A stretch of 64,000 bases of DNA from Ornithinibacillus gellani (GTDB lineage: Bacteria > Bacillota > Bacilli > Bacillales > Amphibacillaceae): contig NZ_QTSZ01000047.1 in assembly GCF_003730295.1 (NCBI RefSeq), positions 62,001 to 126,000 of the forward strand. The letters run 5' to 3'. The notes beneath the pieces were generated by a model. The model did not search any database. It worked only from the letters and a program-made list of their open reading frames with translations, and was not told the DNA's origin. Shown here one piece after another: positions 31,221-40,703 of this stretch. Every line of letters starts with the position of its first letter. The first letter of the stretch is position 1. Made by a program: the position numbers and the translations under genes.

Positions 31221-32207
31221 ATGATGGAGCGGGGGAATAGCTATCGGCTTTTGCAGCTGAAGCAAATTCTATTTGATAATACGGATGAAAATAATGAGCT
31301 AAGTATTAAAGATCTAGCGGAACATTTAAAGCAGGTGTTTCCAGAATCGACCTTTGATAAGCGAACCCTTCGCAAAGACATGGAGCTCTTGGATGATATG
31401 GACTTTGAAGTCATTCAAAATAAAGGGAAGTACGGAAAACTATTATATAGTCATCAATCCCGACTTTTTGAAACATATCAACTGCGACTCATTATCGATG
31501 CAGTTTTATCCGCACGATTTATTACGACGAAAGAAAAGAAGCATTTGATCAAAAAACTGAAGCAGCTAACGAGCAAGCATATCGCAAAAACCTTTCCGAA
31601 CCCTGTGCTATTCAGCCAGTCTGCCAATATGGATTATGAATTGGTGAAGCTGAATATTGATCGTGTACACCAGGCGATTTCTGATCGGAAAGTGCTGGCT
31701 TATCATTATGGTAAATACAATGTGGAAAAAGAATTTGAATATGGTCGCGACGGAGAACAGTACCGTGTGGAGCCATATGCTTTAATTTGGCAAAATGATA
31801 ATTATTATTTGATTGGCCGATTTATTGAAACGGATGAAATGCGACATTATCGTTTAGATCGTATTCGTAATATTGAGATAGAAGAATGTGGTTTTACGAG
31901 GCGGGAATTTCATTTGCAGGAATATGTTGATCAAAGCTTTTTGATGTTCTCAGGCGATGAGATTCGTATACAGATTCGTTTTCATAACGACCTGGTCAAT
32001 GTCGTGTTAGATCGCTTTGGCCATCAAGCAGATATTAGGAAGGATGGAACAACGCATTTCATTCTTCATACGAAGGCAAAGTATTCGGATGGCTTGGTCA
32101 ATTGGATACTTTCATTAGGGACGAAAGCGACTGTTTTATCTCCCAATTATTTACGAGATAGAATGCAAGAAGAAATCAATGAAATGAAAGCATTGTATGA
32201 AGCATGA
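31221..32207 (+). CDS. WYL-domain transcriptional regulator
   Basis: 328 aa from ATG 31221 after AGGAGGAAA. It has an N-terminal helix-turn-helix (about 8-70, with FDKRTLRKDMELL as the recognition region) and a WYL ligand-sensing domain in the second half (about 140-225, with VEPYALIWQNDNYYLIG and HYRLDRIRNIE), then a C-terminal extension. WYL regulators often bind nucleotides or nucleic acids; the target here is unknown. Monocistronic by spacing. Confidence 0.85.
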   Translation: MMERGNSYRLLQLKQILFDNTDENNELSIKDLAEHLKQVFPESTFDKRTLRKDMELLDDMDFEVIQNKGKYGKLLYSHQSRLFETYQLRLIIDAVLSARFITTKEKKHLIKKLKQLTSKHIAKTFPNPVLFSQSANMDYELVKLNIDRVHQAISDRKVLAYHYGKYNVEKEFEYGRDGEQYRVEPYALIWQNDNYYLIGRFIETDEMRHYRLDRIRNIEIEECGFTRREFHLQEYVDQSFLMFSGDEIRIQIRFHNDLVNVVLDRFGHQADIRKDGTTHFILHTKAKYSDGLVNWILSLGTKATVLSPNYLRDRMQEEINEMKALYEA

Positions 32208-32208
32208 A

Positions 32209-32246
32209 ATAAGGCTCCCCAACGAATAAAAGGGGAGCCTTATCTT
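32209..32246. terminator. Bidirectional terminator between the WYL gene and ypmS
   Basis: AAGGCTCCCC and GGGGAGCCTT form a 10-bp stem with T-rich flanks on both strands. Confidence 0.8.
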
Positions 32247-32878
32247 TATTTTTCTAATGGATAGGGTGGGTCGATGCCAAGCGTTGCATAGGGAACTTTT
32301 ATTTTAAATGCTAAATTATTTGCTTCTAAATCAATATGATCTACTGTAACCTCAAAGTTACTCTTAATATCCATTTTCGTTACAGCCACATAGATCTCTT
32401 CTTCCTTTGGATTGACAATGACCCACTCAGGCATCGGTAAATACTTTTTTATATATTCCATGATTTTTTTATTCGGTAATTCCAATAGCCCAATCGATAT
32501 CGAGCGCTGTTTTAGCACAACGTCCCCATTATCCTGTACGACTGGCTCCAAATGAATAGATAATGGAACAGTACTAGAGAAAACTGGCAGCTCTCCAATA
32601 AGGTGCACGTCATCCTCCAAGGAGACTGTATATTGATGTCGTGTATCCTTTAATAGTTTATCCAAATAAGCATTCACAAGATCATTTAAGTTTTCCTTTG
32701 TGGTACGTATGGTGAATTCCGAGCTTTGCTGTTCAGGGGGAACATAGGGCTCAGGGACCTTCGTTTTTGAAACTGGCCAAAATAGAAGTACTGCAAGAAC
32801 AGCGACAACCAAGATATTACATGTGAGCAGGATGATAAACATACGCTTCCATTTATGATTTGTTTTTTTCAATTGCAT
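32246..32878 (-). CDS. ypmS: YpmS family membrane-anchored protein (DUF2140)
   Basis: 210 aa from ATG 32878, 5 bases after AAAGGTGAG (a GTG at 32887 is less well placed). A basic N-terminus and a single membrane anchor (about 13-37) are followed by an extracytoplasmic domain in which strands and TKENLNDLVNAYLDKLL are characteristic of YpmS. The function is unknown. It directly follows the ypmR-like gene, as in B. subtilis. Confidence 0.8.
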   Translation of the reverse strand: MQLKKTNHKWKRMFIILLTCNILVVAVLAVLLFWPVSKTKVPEPYVPPEQQSSEFTIRTTKENLNDLVNAYLDKLLKDTRHQYTVSLEDDVHLIGELPVFSSTVPLSIHLEPVVQDNGDVVLKQRSISIGLLELPNKKIMEYIKKYLPMPEWVIVNPKEEEIYVAVTKMDIKSNFEVTVDHIDLEANNLAFKIKVPYATLGIDPPYPLEK

Positions 32879-32883
32879 ACAGC

Positions 32884-33777
32884 TCACCTTTCTTGTTCTG
32901 TTAAGTATTCCAGCACGCGTTTTGCCATTCTTTGATATCCTTCATCATTTGGATGAAAATGATCATCAGCGAATAATTCGACATCTGCATCCAAAAAGAG
33001 ATCCTTTGTCGGAATAAAATGTACATCGTCGAATTCCTCTGTAATCTTTTTTCCCGTTTGATTCCAATCATCGACAATCAGTCCCAGCTCTTTAATTTCT
33101 GGAAAGTATTTTGTAAAAGGATTATAGAACCCAATTAAATAAATGCTAGTATCCTTATTGATATCGCGAATGGTTTGGAAAATGGTTTCCAATCTGCTTT
33201 CATATCCGATTCGCTCTTGGGCAAATTGATTATAAGTTAAATTAGAGAAGTTCTCTTTCACGACTTGCATAATATCATTTGCGCCAATAGTAATGAGCAC
33301 CATATCTGCATCTTCTATTGCCTCGATAACCTGGGGCAGTTCAAGCTTGGTAAGTAATTGATCTGTTCGGTCGCCTCGTCGGCCGAAATTATTGAATTGT
33401 ACGAGCTGTGCACGCTCATTAATTGTACGGTCGAGGATGCCAACATAGCCGCCTTGACCGGTACTATCGCCGACTCCTTCTGTGAGTGAATCACCGATGG
33501 CTACTATGGACGTTTCTTTATTGGTAAAAAATTCAAATGCACTTTGTACTGCACCGCGAAGTAGTGTACGAAGAGATTGCCCTTCTTCCTCTTCTGGTGG
33601 CTCTGTGCTTTTGTCTATATCCTCGTTTGCTTCCGTATCCTGATCTTCTTCCGTAGATGGTTGCTTCGGATGAGCCGTTTTTGGCACATCCTTAGAATCA
33701 TTGACCAGATAAAATAATAAGGCTGCTCCAATAATTGCAATCAAGACTGCTGCTATGATGAGAGCCGCTTTCTTCAT
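32884..33777 (-). CDS. ypmR: SGNH/GDSL-family hydrolase YpmR
   Basis: Membrane-anchored or secreted esterase-like protein. ATG 33777 gives 297 aa, with an N-terminal membrane segment (about 5-24), an acidic Glu/Asp/Pro linker (about 30-68) and an SGNH domain: block I GDSLTEG with nucleophile Ser97, block II Gly in NFGRRGDR, block III GANDIM, and the catalytic Asp/His in DDHFHPNDEG. The substrate is not predictable from sequence. It forms a two-gene operon with ypmS. Confidence 0.85.
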   Translation of the reverse strand: MKKAALIIAAVLIAIIGAALLFYLVNDSKDVPKTAHPKQPSTEEDQDTEANEDIDKSTEPPEEEEGQSLRTLLRGAVQSAFEFFTNKETSIVAIGDSLTEGVGDSTGQGGYVGILDRTINERAQLVQFNNFGRRGDRTDQLLTKLELPQVIEAIEDADMVLITIGANDIMQVVKENFSNLTYNQFAQERIGYESRLETIFQTIRDINKDTSIYLIGFYNPFTKYFPEIKELGLIVDDWNQTGKKITEEFDDVHFIPTKDLFLDADVELFADDHFHPNDEGYQRMAKRVLEYLTEQER

Positions 33778-33971
33778 GTTAACCACACCCAAGTTGAAAT
33801 ATTCCACAAAAAACCGATTATCTTACATTAATTATATGTTTACCCTACTCTAATTGATTTAAAAAGGATAATTTCCATTATAACGTATTCATTACGATTA
33901 TCCCAATAGGGAAATTGAGTTCAACAGTTGGGGATTTGTGTGCTTTTGCCATTGAGAGATTTTATTCCACA

Positions 33972-34010
33972 AAAAAACTTGCGACGAATGAAGACAATCG
34001 CAAGTTTTTA
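33972..34010 (-). terminator. Terminator of metY-metX
   Basis: AAAAACTTGCGA and TCGCAAGTTTTT form a 12-bp stem just after the metX stop codon. Confidence 0.8.
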
Positions 34011-34020
34011 ATCTTCTATT

Positions 34021-35070
34021 TCAAATATCGAATTGTAAGAATTGTTCAATGTATCCTGCCCATTTATCATATTCTGTTAGAAAACCATCGTGGCCGAAAA
34101 TAGTGTTCACATGATGGTACGTTGCATGTGGCAGCACACTGGAAAAATCTTTGATGGTTTCGGGATGATATATGAGATCTTTTTCATAGCTAATCGTTAG
34201 AACAGGAAGTTGCAAACTAGCTAAGGCCTTATTACAACTCTTACGCCCGGCACCGATGTCATGATGATTCATGGCATCAAGCAGACATAGATAGCTATTC
34301 GCATCAAATCGGTCTGCAAGTTTTTCACCTTGATAATTTAGATAAGAAGAAATGGCATATGCATCCCCAGTTTTATCACGATTAAACCGCGCCGAAAAAA
34401 GCTCTGCACTGCGATAAGTGACCATACCAATCATTCTAGCGATTTCCAGACCATTTGGCTGCTGATTAGGTAAATAATAACCATTATTCCAGGATGGATC
34501 ATTTTGAATTGCAGCTGCTGCAATGTGATTAAATGCAATTCCATAGTCAGATAAAGCAGGGGTTGCTGCCAATACAATGAGTTTGTTCACTGCCTCCGGA
34601 AACAGCAATCCCCATTCCAAGGTTTGCATCCCACCTAATGAGCCGCCAATAACCGTGTCAATATGCTGGATATTGAGCTTTTGCAATGCTCCATGCTGGG
34701 CGCGAACCATGTCACGAATGGTAACCGAGGGAAAGTTAGAACGATATGGCTTCCCATTAGGCTGGAGGGAAGCAGGACCAGTTGACCCACTACAACCACC
34801 TAATACATTAAAGGTAATGACTTGATAATGCGCTGTGTCAATCGTTTTTCCGGGTCCAATGAGACCACTCCACCAACCAGGTTCTGCTTCGGTTCCGACA
34901 GTCAGATGGTTTCCTGTTAAAGCATGACACACGAGAATAACAGGTGCATCGCTAGGACCTACCCGCTCATAACGTAGTGTGACATCCTCCAAAACCGCTC
35001 CGGATGCTAACGTAAATGAACCGATGGAAATATCAGCAGTTGTGGTTTTAGTTTGCTGGCTAATCATCAT
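34021..35070 (-). CDS. metX: Homoserine O-acetyltransferase
   Basis: Activates L-homoserine by acyl transfer from acetyl-CoA, feeding the sulfhydrylase encoded upstream. 349 aa from ATG 35070 (AAGGGAG upstream), an alpha/beta-hydrolase fold. The nucleophile elbow GGSLGGMQ gives Ser144; the triad is completed by Asp in SYEKDLIY and His in IFGHDGFL near the C-terminus. The oxyanion region CHALTGN is present. Acetyl rather than succinyl specificity is inferred from the family and from the adjacent O-acetylhomoserine enzyme. Part of an S-box-controlled operon. Confidence 0.9.
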   Translation of the reverse strand: MMISQQTKTTTADISIGSFTLASGAVLEDVTLRYERVGPSDAPVILVCHALTGNHLTVGTEAEPGWWSGLIGPGKTIDTAHYQVITFNVLGGCSGSTGPASLQPNGKPYRSNFPSVTIRDMVRAQHGALQKLNIQHIDTVIGGSLGGMQTLEWGLLFPEAVNKLIVLAATPALSDYGIAFNHIAAAAIQNDPSWNNGYYLPNQQPNGLEIARMIGMVTYRSAELFSARFNRDKTGDAYAISSYLNYQGEKLADRFDANSYLCLLDAMNHHDIGAGRKSCNKALASLQLPVLTISYEKDLIYHPETIKDFSSVLPHATYHHVNTIFGHDGFLTEYDKWAGYIEQFLQFDI

Positions 35071-35097
35071 GAACCCGCTCCCTTCTAGTATTTTTAC

Positions 35098-36831
35098 TTA
35101 TGCCTTTATGAGCGCTGGCTTCCAATTTGGATTGCGTTGCTGTTCAAATGCTTCAACGAGCTGGTGATTCGAAATAACTGATATACCTTCTGCCTTTGCC
35201 TTAGATAATAGGTCTTGGTCGGTGTTTGCTTGCTCTGTCCAAATAATTTTAACTTGTTTTTGAATGGCTGCTTGAACAACCTCTTCTGAAAGTGAATTAT
35301 CCGCTAATAATACGACATCTATTTCGTTCGACACCTCAGCTAGTGTAGCATACACTGTGTCGGATTGATTTGCGGTATTTCCAATTGTAATGATGTCAAA
35401 ACCCGCACGTTTAAGTGGGTCCAACCCTTCTGTGACAGCGTCATAAGTGACAATTGTCTTTCTACGTGGTGCACCAGCACTTCTGTCAAACGGCGATTCT
35501 AGTAACCAGCTAATGACATCAGCTTCTGTTTCTTCTAATACTCTGGATTCACCTGTCGCTTTTGCAATGGCCTGATCTAAATCTCTTAAAATGTCTGTCG
35601 TTGACTCTAAGCCAATCGACAAACGAATTAATTCTTCTGATACGCCGCTTTTCTTCAAGTCTTCAGCACTTAACTGTTGGTGTGTTGTTGTTGCTGGATG
35701 AATAATAAGCGATTTGGCATCCCCAACATTTGCAACGTGAGACCAAAGCTTTATTTCATCAATAACGCGTCGGCCAGCTTCACGGCCACCTTTAATTCCA
35801 AAAGTAATCATAGACCCAAAGCTTTGATTGAAATATTTTTTGGCCAACTGATGTGATGGGTGGTCAGGTAGACCAGGATAATTTACCCACTCGACTGCTG
35901 GATGATCAGCTAGAAACGCAGCTGTTTCTTCCGCGTTTTTGGCATGTTTTTCAATACGCAAATGCAGAGTTTCCAGGCCCTGTAAGAAGGTAAAGGCATT
36001 TTGTGGGCTGAGACATGCTCCAATATCCCGTAAAAGCTGCACCCGTAGTTTAATAGCAAATGCTTGTGGACCTGCATCTACATAGCGCAACCCATTATAG
36101 CTTTCATCTGGTGTGGTAAACGCTGGGAAACGTTCATGATTCCAATTGAAGCGTCCACCATCTACTATGACACCACCGATTGCCGTTCCATGACCGCCAA
36201 TCCATTTGGTAGCGGAGTGGATAACAATATCTGCACCCCAAGTAAGCGGTTTGAAAAAATACGGTGCAAACGTATTGTCAATAATAAGCGGAATGTTATG
36301 CGCATGGGCAATCTTTGCCGCTTCCTCGACATCAAATACATATAGACTTGGGTTAGTTATACTTTCCGCAAAAATAGCTTTCGTTTTTGGGGTAATTGCC
36401 TGACGAATTTGTTCTAAATCCGTGCCGTCCACGAACTTCACGTCAATACCATAGTTTGGCAATGTATTCGCAAATAAATTAAAAGTACCTCCGTATAAAT
36501 TACTATCCGCAATAATCTCATCACCCGCACCGGCGAGGTTTAGGATTGCTAGTGTAATCGCAGCCATTCCTGAGGATGCTGCAACTGCAGCCACGCCATC
36601 CTCAAGCAAAGCGACACGCTGTTCAAATGCATCTACAGTCGGGTTTCCGATTCTCGTATAAATATTCCCCGGCTCCGTTAGTCCAAAAAGATTTTGCGCA
36701 TGCTCCGTATCATTAAATACAAAGGATGTCGTTTGATAAATCGGTACCGCCCTTGCACCTGTCGTCGGATCTGGTTGCTGCCCACCGTGAAGCAGCACTG
36801 TATTTGGGTGTTGAAATGAAAAATTTGTCAT
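35098..36831 (-). CDS. metY: O-acetylhomoserine sulfhydrylase with C-terminal CoA-binding-like domain
   Basis: PLP enzyme making homocysteine from O-acetylhomoserine and sulfide. ATG 36831 after GGAGGA. The protein is 577 aa, about 145 longer than usual. Residues 1-428 are a complete Cys/Met-metabolism PLP enzyme with PLP Lys209 (HSATKWIGGHG). Residues about 436-577 form an extra Rossmann-like domain whose second half (EVSNEIDVVLL, VKIIWTEQ, AEGISVISN) resembles CoA_binding_2 (YccU-like) proteins, but the usual Gly-rich loop is not evident. It is cotranscribed with metX. Confidence 0.88.
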   Translation of the reverse strand: MTNFSFQHPNTVLLHGGQQPDPTTGARAVPIYQTTSFVFNDTEHAQNLFGLTEPGNIYTRIGNPTVDAFEQRVALLEDGVAAVAASSGMAAITLAILNLAGAGDEIIADSNLYGGTFNLFANTLPNYGIDVKFVDGTDLEQIRQAITPKTKAIFAESITNPSLYVFDVEEAAKIAHAHNIPLIIDNTFAPYFFKPLTWGADIVIHSATKWIGGHGTAIGGVIVDGGRFNWNHERFPAFTTPDESYNGLRYVDAGPQAFAIKLRVQLLRDIGACLSPQNAFTFLQGLETLHLRIEKHAKNAEETAAFLADHPAVEWVNYPGLPDHPSHQLAKKYFNQSFGSMITFGIKGGREAGRRVIDEIKLWSHVANVGDAKSLIIHPATTTHQQLSAEDLKKSGVSEELIRLSIGLESTTDILRDLDQAIAKATGESRVLEETEADVISWLLESPFDRSAGAPRRKTIVTYDAVTEGLDPLKRAGFDIITIGNTANQSDTVYATLAEVSNEIDVVLLADNSLSEEVVQAAIQKQVKIIWTEQANTDQDLLSKAKAEGISVISNHQLVEAFEQQRNPNWKPALIKA

Positions 36832-36877
36832 CGTTCATCGTTCCTCCTTTTATTTGGGATCTGGAGGAAGAGGAGAA

Positions 36878-37045
36878 AATAAAAAGACCTCTTCCTAAGA
36901 AGAGGGCGTATGTACAACGATCCTCCTCTTATCTTCCAGACCAATACCTGATCTGTAGGATGTAGCACCTTAAAAGTAAGTCATTCCTCACTTTTTGGTT
37001 GCCGGGCTTCACAGGGCCTATTCCCTCCGCCACTCTGGATAAGAG
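36878..37045 (-). promoter_or_regulatory. S-box (SAM-I) riboswitch controlling metY-metX
   Basis: On the minus strand the leader has P1 arms CTCTTATC (37045-37038) and GATAAGAG (36933-36926), and between them the conserved AGAGTGGCGGAGGGA, GAAGCCCGGCAACC and AAGGTGCTACATCC blocks of the SAM-I aptamer. A terminator stem (36905-36888, CCTCTTC/GAAGAGG) with a U-run follows, and the 3' P1 region can pair with it as the antiterminator. High SAM should therefore stop transcription of metY-metX. Confidence 0.93.
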
Positions 37046-37280
37046 TTTTAAATTTAATCGTTATTATATAATGATTATGATTTGTCTGTCAACTATAAAT
37101 TGTTTTTCTTTTTGATAAATAGGGAGTGGGGGGCGTTGGGGAAGCGCTGTAGCAGGGATGTATGAACTAAGGTAGATTATTTTTATTCTTGGAATGATTT
37201 TCGGAGGATAGCCCTGTGAGTGATAAAATCTTGCGGATCGTTTTGTGACCGTGACTGGCTGAAATGAAAAGATGAACCCT

Positions 37281-37841
37281 GAACCGTTTAAAAAACTTGC
37301 TGGGGCAGCGGAAAATTAAACGCAAACGGAGGAATCGTCAAAAAATCTTGGCGGGACAGCAGAAAACTACACGCAAACGGTGGAACTGTTAAAAAATCCT
37401 GCTCTGGAAGCGGAAAACTTTACGCAAATGGAGGAACCGTCAAAAAATCCTGGCGGTGAGGCAGAAAACTAAACGCAAATGGAGAAACCGTCAAAAAATC
37501 CTGCTCTGGAGGTGGAAAACTAAACGCAAATAGAGGAACCGTCAAAAAATCCTGGCGGTGAGGCAGAAAACTACACGCAAACGAGAGAACCGTTAAAAAA
37601 TCTTAGCGGGACAGCAGAAAACTAAACGCAAATGGAAGAACCGTCAAAAAATCCTGGCGGTGAGGCAGAAAACTACACGCAAACGAGAGAACCGTTAAAA
37701 AATCTTAGCGGGACAGCAGAAAACTAAACGCAAATGGAAGAACCGTCAAAAAATCCTGGCGGGGCAGCAGAAAACTAAACGCAAATGGAGGAACCGTCAA
37801 AAAATCCCGATGACTCATTGGAATTTTAAACGCAACACGAA
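37281..37841. repeat. 51-bp tandem repeat array, type A (array A2)
   Basis: Eleven units of exactly 51 bp from 37281 to 37841. The consensus begins GAACCGTCAAAAAATCCTGG and continues with about 10 bases, GAAAACT and AAACGCAAATGGAG. The block 37536-37637 is repeated exactly at 37638-37739 (two units, 102 bp), a recent duplication. The array starts about 235 bp upstream of the metY riboswitch and runs directly into the type B array. 37050-37280 holds nothing recognised beyond the presumed metY promoter. Confidence 0.92.
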
Positions 37842-37843
37842 GC

Positions 37844-38225
37844 CGAGTGATCCAATGGAGCCATCCCAAAATTCGCCTTGCCCTCCAGTCGAGTGAAAAA
37901 ATCCAATGGGATCATCGAAAAATTCGCCTCGCCCGCCATTCGAGTGAAAAAATCCACTGGAATCATCGAAAAATTCGCTTCGCCCACCATTCGAGTGAAA
38001 AAATCCACTGGAGTCATCGGAAAATTCGTCTCGCCAACCAGTCGAGTGAAAAAATCCAGTGGAATCAGTCGAAAATTCGTCTCGCTCACCACCCGAATCA
38101 AAGGATCCACTGGAGTCAACCGAAAAATCGCTTCGTCTGCCGTCCGAATCAAAAAATCCACTGGAACCATCCGAAAATTCGTTTCGCTCACCACTCGAAT
38201 CAAAAGATTCCTGTCTCGCCTACCT
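37844..38225. repeat. 51-bp tandem repeat array, type B (array B1)
   Basis: A shortened first unit (37844-37889), six full units starting 37890, 37941, 37992, 38043, 38094 and 38145, and a broken last unit to about 38225, next to the rarD stop codon. The consensus starts CGAGTGAAAAAATCC, then 13 bases, GAAAATTCG and a C-rich tail. Because 51 is divisible by 3 and stops are absent, long ORFs appear on both strands; I regard them as by-products of the repeat. Confidence 0.92.
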
Positions 38226-38231
38226 GGGGGA

Positions 38232-39137
38232 TCATTGTCGTCTTCGTGTTTTTCTGGCGGTTGCATAAATGGATCCCATATACATCATCAATGCGGTCCA
38301 GATGCAAATAAATGCAATGAGATGAGCGGTTGTGAATACTTCGTGGTACATAAACACACCGATGATGAGCATGAGTGTTGGCGCAATGTACTGTAAGAAG
38401 CCGAGGGTGACCATCGGAATGATTTTGGCACCAAAGGCAAATAGCAGTAGAGGAACGGCTGTTGCGATTCCTGTTCCAATGAGTAATATATTTGTTGTTG
38501 AAAGGCTCCAATCAAATGTTATCGATTGGTTTGGCAGTGCAAATAAATAAATCAACGCAATTGGAAATACAATCATCGTTTCGACAGTAAGGCCGAACAT
38601 GGCGGAAATATCGACTGTTTTTTTTAACAGTCCATAAAGTGCGAAGCTTAGGGCTAGCACAAAGGATATCCATGGAAACACACCAAAGCTGAAGGTTAAA
38701 TAAATCACGCCGACACCGGCAAGTGCAAAAGAAAGAATTTGAACCTGGGATAGTTTTTCCTTTAAAAATAGGACTCCCATCGCTATGCTGACCAATGGAT
38801 TGATGTAATATCCCAGGCTTGCTTCCACCACATGGCCGGCATTGACTGCCCATATATAGACGAGCCAGTTTAGACTAATGACAACAGCAGCAAGGGTAAT
38901 TCCGGCTCGTTTCTTGCGGTCTGTCATGATGGCACGAACCTCCGTCAAAAAAGCTCGGGACTTACGGGTAATAGTGACGATACATATCATGAATAAGAAT
39001 GACCAAATAATACGGTGGGCAAGAATTTGTCCGGCGGGAACGTCGTCAACGAGCTTCCAATAAATAGGAAGGACACCCCAGATTAAATAAGCAGTTGCCG
39101 TATAGAAAATGCCAAGTTGTGTGTTTGATTGTTTCAT
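38232..39137 (-). CDS. rarD: EamA family permease RarD
   Basis: 301-aa ten-helix drug/metabolite transporter. ATG 39137; residues 10-30 and QLGIFYTATAYLIWGVLPIYWK are the typical RarD start, with two EamA halves. Family members are often annotated as chloramphenicol-sensitive proteins; the physiological substrate is unknown. The 3' end abuts the type B repeat array, and no clear terminator lies between. Confidence 0.85.
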   Translation of the reverse strand: MKQSNTQLGIFYTATAYLIWGVLPIYWKLVDDVPAGQILAHRIIWSFLFMICIVTITRKSRAFLTEVRAIMTDRKKRAGITLAAVVISLNWLVYIWAVNAGHVVEASLGYYINPLVSIAMGVLFLKEKLSQVQILSFALAGVGVIYLTFSFGVFPWISFVLALSFALYGLLKKTVDISAMFGLTVETMIVFPIALIYLFALPNQSITFDWSLSTTNILLIGTGIATAVPLLLFAFGAKIIPMVTLGFLQYIAPTLMLIIGVFMYHEVFTTAHLIAFICIWTALMMYMGSIYATARKTRRRQ

Positions 39138-39295
39138 AAAATACCTTCTTTAATTTGTAGTAGGTGCAATAAATAAACCAATTCTAGTAGCAATTGGAGA
39201 AAAAATCAATAGAATGTTATTGGGACCGCTTTCAATAACTGGGGATTTCGATTAAAATGAAAGAAGGAATACATCATTTCAAAGGGGGATATTAT

Positions 39296-40492
39296 ATGTC
39301 TCGTAAATATCGACATATCGAAACAGCAGTCATTCACGAGGGCTATGATTCAAAGGATATGCTTGGCAGTCTTGCTACACCACTTTTTCAAACTTCTACC
39401 TATGCATTTGATTCAGCAGAACAAGGAGAACGACGCTTTGCGGGGGAGGAAGATGGTTATATTTACTCCAGGCTCGGTAATCCGACCGTTGCTGTATTGG
39501 AGGAGCGGATCGCTGCGTTGGAAGGTGGAGAACGTGGTCTGGCATTTGGGTCAGGTATGGCCGCCATTTCAGCGGTGCTTATAGCGTTGACAAAGGCAAA
39601 TGATCATGTGCTTTGCTCGGAAGGCTTATATGGATGTACCTTTGGATTATTATCGATGATGAAAGAGAAATATAATATATCCAGTGATTTTTCTGCCATG
39701 GAATCGAAAGAGGAGATTCGTGCCCTCATTCGACCGGAAACGACTTGCATTTATGTGGAAACCCCGATTAATCCAACGATGAAATTAATTGATTTAGAAA
39801 TGGTGGCAGCGGTAGCGAAGGAATATCAAATACCAGTCGTGGTCGACAATACGTTTTCTTCACCTTATTTACAACGTCCATTGGAGCTTGGCTGTGATGT
39901 TGTGATTCATAGTGCGACAAAATATATTGGCGGGCATGGAGATGTGATTGCCGGTCTGGTTGTAGGTAAGAAAGAATTTTTAGATGGCGTGGCAATGACG
40001 ACACAAAAGGATATTGGTGGCATCATATCCCCATTTGATGCTTGGTTATTGATTCGTGGGTTAAAAACATTGCCAGTTCGAATGGATCGACATTGTGACA
40101 ATGCGGAAAAATTATTTGAAAGGCTACGTCAGCATCCGAAAGTTGCAAACATTTATTTCCCTGGCGATGTAGATAGTCCGGATGATGCGATTTATCAAAA
40201 ACAGATGAAACGGGGCGGAGGTATGATTTCCTTTGAGATTGATGGTACAAAGGAGGACGCCCAAGAGTTGATGAATACATTGAAGTTTGTCAAAATTGCA
40301 GTAAGCCTTGGAGATGCGGAAACATTAATTGAGCATCCGGCAACCATGACCCATGCCGTTGTCCCGGAGGAAGCACGCGGTAAGATGGGGATTACCGATC
40401 AACTCATTCGCCTCTCTGTCGGACTGGAAGCGTGGGAGGATATTTGGACAGATTTAGAGCAAGCTCTAAATAAATTAAAGGTACATGTTTAA
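39296..40492 (+). CDS. L-methionine gamma-lyase
   Basis: PLP enzyme of the Cys/Met family. ATG 39296 after AAAGGGGG gives 398 aa. PLP Lys209 lies in HSATKYIGGHGD. The active-site loop reads YGCTFGLL (Tyr112, Cys114); a Cys at this position is the hallmark of methionine gamma-lyases (Cys116 of the Pseudomonas enzyme), whereas cystathionine lyases have other residues. Predicted reaction: methionine to methanethiol, 2-oxobutyrate and ammonia. Cystathionine gamma-lyase activity cannot be excluded. Monocistronic. Confidence 0.82.
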   Translation: MSRKYRHIETAVIHEGYDSKDMLGSLATPLFQTSTYAFDSAEQGERRFAGEEDGYIYSRLGNPTVAVLEERIAALEGGERGLAFGSGMAAISAVLIALTKANDHVLCSEGLYGCTFGLLSMMKEKYNISSDFSAMESKEEIRALIRPETTCIYVETPINPTMKLIDLEMVAAVAKEYQIPVVVDNTFSSPYLQRPLELGCDVVIHSATKYIGGHGDVIAGLVVGKKEFLDGVAMTTQKDIGGIISPFDAWLLIRGLKTLPVRMDRHCDNAEKLFERLRQHPKVANIYFPGDVDSPDDAIYQKQMKRGGGMISFEIDGTKEDAQELMNTLKFVKIAVSLGDAETLIEHPATMTHAVVPEEARGKMGITDQLIRLSVGLEAWEDIWTDLEQALNKLKVHV

Positions 40493-40518
40493 TGAAACAA
40501 TCAAATAAATTGTAATGT

Positions 40519-40564
40519 CATGCATCTGAAGTGGTGGAACACGTTTCAGATGCATGTTTTCTTT
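40519..40564 (+). terminator. Terminator of the methionine gamma-lyase gene
   Basis: CATGCATCTGAA pairs with TTCAGATGCATG, followed by TTTTCTTTT. Confidence 0.85.
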
Positions 40565-40703
40565 TGTGTCTTCTACTTTCATGATGGGACGTGTTTTTCT
40601 TATAACTAAAAATGAACTATGGTATATTATTGTATGATGGAATGCTATAATAACGAGTTATAAAGTAAATCGTACGTATTATTTCAAGAGGGGAGAGTCA
40701 AAT

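Noticed and set aside
37826-38396. Long ORFs on both strands over array B1
   Set aside because: They arise because the 51-bp unit is a multiple of 3 and lacks stops. They lack ribosome-binding sites, and several extend into rarD in another frame.
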